Part shown: positions 7,394-12,191 of the stretch, one piece after another
Position numbering within the stretch: the first letter of the stretch is position 1
How the letters are laid out: every line of letters starts with the position of its first letter
Origin: Opitutaceae bacterium
GTDB taxonomy: Bacteria; Verrucomicrobiota; Verrucomicrobiia; Opitutales; Opitutaceae
Reading direction: 5' to 3'
Length of the DNA: 12,191 nt
NCBI GenBank assembly: GCA_031282705.1
Contig: JAITDF010000631.1
Coordinates: forward strand, 1 to 12,191
The notes under the pieces: model-generated
Databases searched by the model: none
What the model was told of the DNA's origin: nothing
Seen by the model: only the letters and a program-made list of their open reading frames with translations
Translations under genes and position numbers: made by a program

Positions 7394-7543
7394 GTGAAAA
7401 ACACACGGGAACCGACCGACCGCGATGAGCAGATAAAGGAGGGGGCGCGCAAGGTGCTCGAACTTTGGGCGTTAGTGGGCGTGTTCATCGTCGCGGTAGT
7501 GGTGTTCTATGGGATTATTTTCCCGTTTTTTAGTCATTTATAA
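7394..7543 (+). CDS. Small single-pass membrane protein against the operon (candidate)
   Basis: A 49-residue frame on the plus strand, from GTG at 7394 to TAA at 7541-7543, fills the 181-base gap between two minus-strand tail genes. The N-terminal 24 residues are charged (KNTREPTDRDEQIKEGARK). They are followed by one hydrophobic segment (25-46, LWALVGVFIVAVVVFYGIIF) and a short tail ending SHL. Third codon positions are about 65% G/C, like the neighbours. The first GTG has no Shine-Dalgarno sequence. A strong AGGAGG (7437-7442) precedes an in-frame GTG at 7454, which would give a 29-residue peptide that is almost only the membrane helix. The last ten bases overlap the 3' end of the convergent neighbour. 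It could be a holin-like or membrane-effector protein, or a chance frame. I find the charge-then-helix design persuasive but unproven. Confidence 0.45.
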   Translation: MKNTREPTDRDEQIKEGARKVLELWALVGVFIVAVVVFYGIIFPFFSHL

Positions 7544-8394
7544 ATTTCCTCATCCCATTTGGCGGCGCCCTTCCACTCCTCGACGCGGCGCAATTTCCCT
7601 TTCGGGCCGCTTCTGTCCACCTCGTCACCCGTTTTCAAATAGGAGAAGTCGCTGCCATTGGATTGCTTTGGAGATAAGTCTTTGAACCCGCTTGGGATTG
7701 AGGATTCGATGTAATTTACCTTGTCTAACTTTGGCTCGATAAACCCAGTCGTGGTCTTGCGCAAGACTGGGGAGGAATACAGATAGGATTCGATTCCGGC
7801 GTCCCATTTCTCGAAAAACTTTAACACCAGCGAAGCGGCCGCGAGCAGCTGCGCCTCGTCAGCCAAGATGAGATTCCTGTCGTCTATGCTGGCCTGTTTT
7901 ATCTTTTGAATGACTTCGGATACTGTCGCCTTGACCTCGGAAACATCTCCAAAAATGCGTTCCCATGCGGCGGTCTTTCCTCCGGCGTCCGCGATGCTCT
8001 TCTTGTAGGTTACGATGTCGGTGAAAGACGCTCCCCACTTGTCCTTGTCGGCGAACATGGGGTGCGCTTCCAGCGGCTTGGTTTCGGATACCATGCTGAC
8101 GCTGTATTCCGGGGCGTCGTCGGGCGGTTTGGCTCCGGCATCGGTCTTGGTGGTGGCGGCGGCGAGCGTGACCACTATTTTCCCCAGCGCACCCTCGCCG
8201 CGCTCGACGCGGACGGCGGACACCGTGCCGGGGAAGCCGGGGATGGTGTTTCCGAGGAGGGGTTTTTGCGCGACGCAGGTCTGGTAGAGGCCAGTGATGG
8301 TGACGGAGACGGTGATGCCGTCGGGACGGGTCTCGACGGCGGCGTTGGGCTGGATGTGAAGCCCCAAATCGCCGAAGGCGATTAGGCGGCTCAT
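7534..8394 (-). CDS. Hypothetical phage tail-region protein
   Basis: 286 residues of unrecognised family. The first third is beta-rich, beginning RLIAFGDLGLHIQ (3-15), and runs through strands such as GITVSVTITGLYQ and GKIVVTLAAA. The middle (about 130-195) is helical and charged, and the C-terminus is Lys/Ser-rich. The FGDL-x-LH start is shared with the 138-residue protein encoded at 9010-9426, suggesting a common N-terminal strand or duplication. The ATG at 8394 overlaps the TGA of the preceding gene (ATGA). Lying directly before the tape measure gene, where many phages place tail tube or tail assembly proteins, it is probably a virion or tail-assembly factor. No programmed frameshift site was found. 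Confidence 0.55.
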   Translation of the reverse strand: MSRLIAFGDLGLHIQPNAAVETRPDGITVSVTITGLYQTCVAQKPLLGNTIPGFPGTVSAVRVERGEGALGKIVVTLAAATTKTDAGAKPPDDAPEYSVSMVSETKPLEAHPMFADKDKWGASFTDIVTYKKSIADAGGKTAAWERIFGDVSEVKATVSEVIQKIKQASIDDRNLILADEAQLLAAASLVLKFFEKWDAGIESYLYSSPVLRKTTTGFIEPKLDKVNYIESSIPSGFKDLSPKQSNGSDFSYLKTGDEVDRSGPKGKLRRVEEWKGAAKWDEEIYK

Positions 8395-8972
8395 TGGGCG
8401 GCTCCTTTCTCGCGGGCAAGCTCGTCGCGGCGGAAATAGTGCGGCGCGGCGAATACGGCGCCTTTGCGCTGGGCGGCGGCGGCGAGGAGCACAAATGCCG
8501 GCGCAATCGGCATGGTCAGGGCGGTGGTAAATGACATGGCGTATTCGTGCATCAGGAAGTCGGTGAGTTCGGCGACGAGGCCGAGGGCGGGGTCGGCGAG
8601 GAGGGTTTCTTCATGGGCGGAGGATTTGGCGGGGAGATAAGATGCAAACGCGGCGGTGACGTGGGCGCGAAGGGCGGCGGCGATATTGTCGCGCTCAAAG
8701 GCTTGGATGTAGGCGGTGCCCGCGCGTTCCCATTCGAGGGAAAGGGCGTGCGGGAAAGACTCCTGCAAGACCGTTGCAGCAGGTGTGGTGAGCACGGCCA
8801 ATGCCGCGAAAATGGCGCAACGCGGCGCCGCCGCGTCTTCCCCGGCCAGCACGTCCCATGCTCCGCACTTGCCGAGCGCGACAATGTGAGCGGCAGCCAC
8901 GTCGTGGAGGCACAGACCACAGACGGACACGGCGGCGGGTGCGAAGGCATGGATGACGGCGGTGGGGGTCAC
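8391..8972 (-). CDS. Hypothetical Ala-rich phage protein
   Basis: 193 residues, very rich in Ala (AAAHIVALGK, AAALRAHVTAAFASYL), largely helical, with three Cys in the first 35 residues. A short hydrophobic helix (about 158-173) is flanked by charged sequence. I cannot assign a family. Its position two genes ahead of the tape measure gene suits a tail assembly chaperone or tail terminator, but no motif proves this. The start is a GTG at 8972: an in-frame TAA lies nine bases upstream, so a much earlier start is excluded. There is no Shine-Dalgarno sequence; the leader is CA/TA-rich and preceded by nine C (on the minus strand). The stop overlaps the next start by four bases. Confidence 0.55.
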   Translation of the reverse strand: MTPTAVIHAFAPAAVSVCGLCLHDVAAAHIVALGKCGAWDVLAGEDAAAPRCAIFAALAVLTTPAATVLQESFPHALSLEWERAGTAYIQAFERDNIAAALRAHVTAAFASYLPAKSSAHEETLLADPALGLVAELTDFLMHEYAMSFTTALTMPIAPAFVLLAAAAQRKGAVFAAPHYFRRDELAREKGAAQ

Positions 8973-9009
8973 TGGTGTTTAGTGATTAGTGGTGGGGGGG
9001 GGCGCAGGT

Positions 9010-9426
9010 TTAGCCCTGTTCGCCGCTCCCGCCGGAACCGTAGCCGTCAGAGCTGTCTATCTCCGCGACGCTGGTGTAATCCACGTTGCCTTTGCGTTCG
9101 GCGGTGACGCTGTATTCTCCGTAACCATCGGCGGTGTAGTTTGTGCTCACCTCCGTGATTACGGCGGGAGCGGCTTCCAGCGTTATCACGTCTCCGGCTT
9201 TCGGCGGCGTGGTGCCGAGTTTGACCGTCATGGTGATGGTGTAGGTGACATCGGGCGTGTCGGAGACGACTTGCGACACGATGTTACCCACTTCGTCTGT
9301 GGCGGTGGCGTTGACGGGCGAGGAGGTTCGCTTTTGCATCGAGCGCAGGGTGCCGATGCTGAGTGTGGCGAGTCCCGCCGCTCCGTAGTGGAGGGTGAGG
9401 TCGCCGAATTGTTTGACGGTGGACAT
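9010..9426 (-). CDS. Small phage structural protein, tail tube candidate
   Basis: 138 residues, beta-rich and without Cys. It begins VKQFGDLTLHYG (4-15) and continues with alternating strands (VTYTITMTVKLG, AGDVITLEAAPAVITEV, YGEYSVTAERKG). It ends in a flexible Gly/Ser tail (SSDGYGSGGSGEQG). Size, beta content and position before the tape measure protein suit a tail tube or decoration protein, but I recognise no family signature. The FGDL-x-LH start resembles the 286-residue protein two genes downstream. The ATG at 9426 has no Shine-Dalgarno sequence and follows a leader made of CA/AAC words. It is separated by 39 bases from the preceding gene and by 37 from the next. Confidence 0.55.
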   Translation of the reverse strand: MSTVKQFGDLTLHYGAAGLATLSIGTLRSMQKRTSSPVNATATDEVGNIVSQVVSDTPDVTYTITMTVKLGTTPPKAGDVITLEAAPAVITEVSTNYTADGYGEYSVTAERKGNVDYTSVAEIDSSDGYGSGGSGEQG

Positions 9427-9441
9427 GGTTGTTTGTGTTTG

Positions 9442-9469
9442 TGGTTAGTTGTCAGTGGTTAGTTGTTAG
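9442..9469. repeat. Two tandem copies of a 14-bp repeat
   Basis: TGGTTAGTTGTCAG (9442-9455) is followed directly by TGGTTAGTTGTTAG (9456-9469), one mismatch. Each unit is itself nearly two heptamers. The second copy covers the stop codon of the exported 352-residue protein (9466-9468). Related TTAGTGATTAGTGGTGG sequence occurs at 8979-8995. On the transcript this becomes an unstructured CA-rich leader for the next gene. Confidence 0.6.
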
Positions 9470-10524
9470 TGGGTGGTGGTGGATTGCGCCGCGACGAGGT
9501 CGCGGTAATAGGCGGCGTAGTCGTCGGTTAGTTCGGGTGTGTTTTCGCCGGAGGTGTGGCGCGCCTCCAGTCTTTGGAGGCGGAACCACAGCGGCGAGTA
9601 TTTGCCCGGGGAGGGCGGCGGGAGATTGCTCCCTGCGTATGCGGCGGCGCGGGCGCGGGCAAGGGCGTCGGCGGGCGGTTTCGGCGTGTCTGCGGAGGTC
9701 TTCGGTTCGTCGGCGAAACCTTCCAGTTCGCGAAGCGTTACCAAGCTGGCCTCAAATTCCGCGATAAGCGCGAGGACGTGAGGCGGTTTGTCGAGGTCGG
9801 GATACCTCTTTTTCAACCCCGCCACCTCAGCCGCCAGCAACCGAATAGCTTCGGCGGTTGGGGTATGATTTATGCGGTGACGGAAATAACCCAGATAATT
9901 ACCCTGAGTTATTCCGGCGCCGACGCCGCGCGACGCATAAGCATCAAACCATTTGGAGGAGGCCGCGCTGTGGCGCCTGTGCCCGTGGTTGTAGATGCGC
10001 CTCGAAGCCACGTCCATGATGTCGCACCCTGCGTCAGTGACCTCGCCTTTTAGCGCGTCTTCCACTTCGGAGCGGGGCGCGAGCGAGCGCAGGTAGCGGT
10101 GCGGATTGATTGATTTTGCGGCGTCCCAAACCGCCGCCTTGTCCGGCGCTCCGGCGGCGGGGGCAAGCCCGTCGCGAAGCCTGTGAGCGTAATCAAATAT
10201 GATACGCTCCGCTTGCGGATGTTTTGCCGCCGCGAGCGCGGGAATGTGTGCGTAGATTGCCTCTCGAAGCGGGCGCTTGGTCTCGCGCCAACGGGCGAAT
10301 GCCTTGGGCGTGAGGCGCTGGCGCGCCGTGCGTTCGGCGGTGTCTATGGCGTTCTGCGCGACGAGGGCGTCCTCGACGGCGGTTTTGGCGGCATCCTCGG
10401 CGGATGTCGCTGGCGCGGATGTCGCGGGCGGCGCGGTAGCTGTGCCCGTGTTCGGCGTGTCCGCCGCGAGCATATCCACCGCAAGCGCGGCGGTGAGCAG
10501 GATGGTGATACTGAGTTTTGTCAT
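9466..10524 (-). CDS. Secreted protein of unknown function in a phage module
   Basis: 352 residues starting with a Sec signal peptide: KLSITILLTAALAVDMLA, likely cleaved near residues 20-21 (LA-AD). A Thr/Ala/Pro linker (22-42) and a mainly helical body follow. Residues 168-222 are rich in His, Arg and aromatics (RIYNHGHRRHS at 176-186, YFRHRINHTPT at 213-223), which could bind metal or nucleic acid. A second Pro/Ala linker (285-296) precedes a short C-terminal segment. I recognise no family. The ATG at 10524 is chosen because the signal peptide begins there; the frame stays open far upstream, but that part lies antiphase over another gene and is Arg/Pro/His-rich. There is no SD sequence, and the leader is CA-rich. 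A periplasmic role (lysis, superinfection exclusion, host modification) or a virion role are both possible. Confidence 0.6.
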   Translation of the reverse strand: MTKLSITILLTAALAVDMLAADTPNTGTATAPPATSAPATSAEDAAKTAVEDALVAQNAIDTAERTARQRLTPKAFARWRETKRPLREAIYAHIPALAAAKHPQAERIIFDYAHRLRDGLAPAAGAPDKAAVWDAAKSINPHRYLRSLAPRSEVEDALKGEVTDAGCDIMDVASRRIYNHGHRRHSAASSKWFDAYASRGVGAGITQGNYLGYFRHRINHTPTAEAIRLLAAEVAGLKKRYPDLDKPPHVLALIAEFEASLVTLRELEGFADEPKTSADTPKPPADALARARAAAYAGSNLPPPSPGKYSPLWFRLQRLEARHTSGENTPELTDDYAAYYRDLVAAQSTTTH

Positions 10525-10562
10525 GTGTGTTGTGGTTGGTTGTTCGGTGGCGGCGAATGCCG

Positions 10563-12014
10563 TCACGCGGAAATGAATTCGGAGTAGTCCCAGTTGGTGA
10601 GTGTGGTGGGGTGCGCGCCGTTGGTGGGGTCGAACCACCTCCTTACGAGCGCGCCCCCGAACAGGATTCGGTCCGGCGTCGTCAACGAGACGCGCCACGT
10701 CGCTTCGCGCCACGCCTCGGCATCGGCGGGGGAACCTTGCCAGCGCAAGAGATATTCCCATGTGTATTTTTGGCTCGTCGGGTCTGATGCGGGCGTGGAG
10801 TCGAGTGAGAACTCCCATGCGTCTATCCCCGACGCCGTGAACGTGTGCAGATGCTGGTATGTTGTCTCGCCGTCCGCGGAACGCCGGACGCGGTAGAACA
10901 GTGTGCGCCCGGCGTGACCACGTCCGATGAGTTCCGCCACTATGCGCGCCGTCGCGCCGAGGGTGGTGTCCTCGGCGAAACACCTGCGCTCGTAATAAGT
11001 CACCCACTGGGAGTCGCCGCCGCCTTCGCCGGATGGCGGCGGAATGTCCGGCGGCGCGCCCGCAGGGGCATACCGACACCAGCGGGGCGTGACGGGTTGC
11101 CAGACCTCTTCCATCCCGGCGGCGCTCACGCGCTGCCAGACGAAGCGCAGGGCGGCGTTGTCTTCGCGGATTTGCGGATTGAGCGGGGCGCAGGGGACGA
11201 CGACGAGGACGCCGCCGATGGCGGAGACCGAAGTTGCGCGCTGTTCGTGGAGGCTCTTGGCGAAGTCCATTTCGCGCCATTTTCGCGCCTCGCCGTGGTC
11301 GGCATCGGCGGCGGCACCACCCAAATCGTCCGTGTAAAACACGCGCTCGGTGAGGCCAATGCGCCCGTGGGTGGACTGCTGGTTTCCGTATTGTGAGCCA
11401 AAAAAATAGCACAAAGCGTCCTGCGCCAGCCCTGTAAAATTATTGACCGACCCCTTTAACTCAAAATCGGTTTTCGAGCGGTCAAAAATTCCCAAAGGAA
11501 GCTCGAAAACAGCATAATGCGCGGCGGGAGCGACAGTATCGGAGTCGCCGCCCGTGCTCGCAATCGTGAGCGCGCCGCCTGCCGAGCGCGTGAGGGTGAT
11601 GTTGTCCCCGGCGATAATGCTGGTGATGGCGCCGCCTTCGGCGGTGATGCCGCTTCCGCCGCCGCCGGATGCCGTTGCCGCAATGGTGAGCACGCCGTTC
11701 GCGCCCGGCGTGAGGGTGATGTTGTCCCCAGCCAACAGCTGGGTGATGACGGTGGATGAGTATTTGAGTGGCTTGGCGATGCCGGAGACGGTGGCGCCGT
11801 CCGCGACGGCGAGTGTGGCGCCGGATGAGATAGTAAGGCTGGCGCCGGAGGGGACGCTGGTGGCGCCCAGCAGTGTGGAGTCTTTGGCGAGGGTGGCGGC
11901 GGCGGCGCGGCGGGGAGCGAGAAACGGCACCGCGAGCAGGGCACCAGTGATAATGCGGGCGAGGAAGCTGCGGCGGGCGGGGGGTGGCTTTGGCGTGTGG
12001 TCGGGCATGGTCAT
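10563..12014 (-). CDS. Tat-signal, fibre-like beta-repeat protein
   Basis: 483 residues. The N-terminus has a twin-arginine type signal: ARRSFLAR (13-20), a hydrophobic core (21-33) and an A-rich cleavage region (36-41). Next come fibre-shaft-like strands (SGASLTISSGATLAVADGATVSG, 56-78) and a duplicated unit LAGDNITLT...LTIA at 94-112 and 134-152, exactly 40 residues apart, joined by Gly/Ser. Such AGDNIT motifs are common in phage tail fibre shafts. The remainder (about 165-483) is a mixed, Trp-rich region I cannot name, perhaps a receptor- or sugar-binding head. The ATG at 12014 overlaps the previous stop (ATGA); a second ATG at 12008 would not change the signal. A Tat signal on a phage fibre is unexpected, and the alternative is an exported lysogeny or surface protein. 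Confidence 0.65.
   Translation of the reverse strand: MTMPDHTPKPPPARRSFLARIITGALLAVPFLAPRRAAAATLAKDSTLLGATSVPSGASLTISSGATLAVADGATVSGIAKPLKYSSTVITQLLAGDNITLTPGANGVLTIAATASGGGGSGITAEGGAITSIIAGDNITLTRSAGGALTIASTGGDSDTVAPAAHYAVFELPLGIFDRSKTDFELKGSVNNFTGLAQDALCYFFGSQYGNQQSTHGRIGLTERVFYTDDLGGAAADADHGEARKWREMDFAKSLHEQRATSVSAIGGVLVVVPCAPLNPQIREDNAALRFVWQRVSAAGMEEVWQPVTPRWCRYAPAGAPPDIPPPSGEGGGDSQWVTYYERRCFAEDTTLGATARIVAELIGRGHAGRTLFYRVRRSADGETTYQHLHTFTASGIDAWEFSLDSTPASDPTSQKYTWEYLLRWQGSPADAEAWREATWRVSLTTPDRILFGGALVRRWFDPTNGAHPTTLTNWDYSEFISA
11589..11729. repeat. 21-bp exact direct repeat, 120 bp apart, inside the fibre-like gene
   Basis: The 21 bases at 11589-11609 (CGTGAGGGTGATGTTGTCCC plus one C) recur identically at 11709-11729. 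The 120-bp period equals the 40-residue protein period, so this is the DNA trace of a tandem duplication of the AGDNIT shaft unit. Bases outside the core have diverged, so the duplication is not fresh, or the core is under selection. Confidence 0.75.
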
Positions 12015-12191
12015 GATGCGGTGGAAATGGCGGTGTAAGTGATGATGTAGCCGGAGGCGGGTGCGGGCGCGGCGAGCGAGACCGTGAAGCCGGTCGCGGT
12101 GATGGCGCGTAGCACAAAGGCGATGACGGGGGCGTCGCCGGATGGGGCGACGAGGCTGGCGGTGACGTTGGGCGCGGCGGCGAACGCCGCC
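12011..12191 (-). CDS. C-terminus of a phage fibre or tail protein (partial)
   Basis: The gene enters from the right edge and ends at TGA 12011-12013. The visible 59 residues read as a small beta domain: NVTASLVAPSGDAP, then FVLRAITATGFTVSLAAPAP (20 residues) and SGYIITYTAISTAS. The TGF-TVSL-APAPASGY-I-YTA pattern is that of an immunoglobulin- or jelly-roll-like C-terminal domain of phage tail and fibre proteins, though a family cannot be named from so little. The stop overlaps the start of the Tat-signal protein (ATGA), implying co-translation and a related job. The start and size are unknown. Confidence 0.6.
   Translation of the reverse strand, partial: AAFAAAPNVTASLVAPSGDAPVIAFVLRAITATGFTVSLAAPAPASGYIITYTAISTAS

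Noticed and set aside
4866..7406. GTG start at 7406 for the tape measure protein
   Set aside because: The extra 18 residues are Cys/His/Arg/Pro-rich and look like translated leader. ATG 7352 gives a typical N-terminus.
7336..7488. Minus-strand 50-residue frame in the gap before the tape measure gene
   Set aside because: Ser/Thr/Pro-rich with no structural pattern or ribosome binding site. The opposite-strand membrane frame is more protein-like.
8391..9426. Programmed frameshift tail assembly chaperone between neighbouring frames
   Set aside because: The genes are separated by stops and a 37-base spacer, and no slippery heptamer is positioned to fuse them.
10527..11412. Upstream extension of the Sec-signal protein frame by about 296 residues
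   Set aside because: The extension lies out of phase over the Tat-signal gene and is Arg/Pro/His-rich without structure. The signal peptide beginning at 10524 marks the real start.
1..12191. CRISPR array, tRNA, rRNA or insertion sequence
   Set aside because: No regularly spaced repeats with spacers, no cloverleaf with a CCA-type end, and no transposase or terminal inverted repeats were seen on either strand.

Overview
This window is part of a tailed-phage structural region, most likely a prophage, in a GC-rich bacterium (roughly 60-65% G+C by eye). The best guess for the host is a Verrucomicrobiota lineage such as Opitutaceae. That rests only on the style of the Mu-F-like head protein, the gpG-like protein and the SD-poor leaders, and no ribosomal or housekeeping gene is present to confirm it. 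All long genes are on the minus strand and are read from the right edge to the left. Several are joined by ATGA stop/start overlaps (12011-12014, 8391-8394, 4230-4233, 1206-1209), so they look like one operon.

Layout in the direction of transcription. At the right edge (12191-12011) is the end of a fibre- or tail-like protein. Next come two proteins with export signals: a Tat-type protein with a duplicated beta-rich motif (12014-10563) and a Sec-type protein of unknown function (10524-9466). Three virion or tail candidates follow (9426-9010, 8972-8391, 8394-7534), then the tail tape measure protein (7352-4866) and two further structural candidates (4859-4230, 4233-3271). The block closes with a Mu F-like minor head protein carrying a probable PBECR-type RNase/toxin tail (3268-1979), a Mu gpG/HK97 gp10-like morphogenesis protein (1874-1206) and a Dam-type (D12 class) adenine methyltransferase (1209-253). 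Positions 1-252 contain no convincing gene, but hold nested inverted repeats and a 9-bp direct repeat spaced two helical turns apart.

The main surprise is at base level. By hand count the window contains no GATC and no GTAC, although dozens of each are expected. The same window encodes a methyltransferase of the family that includes GATC enzymes. Other points worth a second look are a hidden 49-residue membrane protein encoded against the operon at 7394-7543, the head-protein/nuclease fusion, the pair of exported proteins inside a virion module, and CA-rich leaders without a Shine-Dalgarno sequence before many starts.

The structural genes presumably build head-to-tail connection parts (F-like, G-like), a tail about 120 nm long (tape measure) and fibre-like parts. 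Terminase, portal, major capsid, protease, integrase and lysis genes are not in the window, so whether the element is intact cannot be judged.
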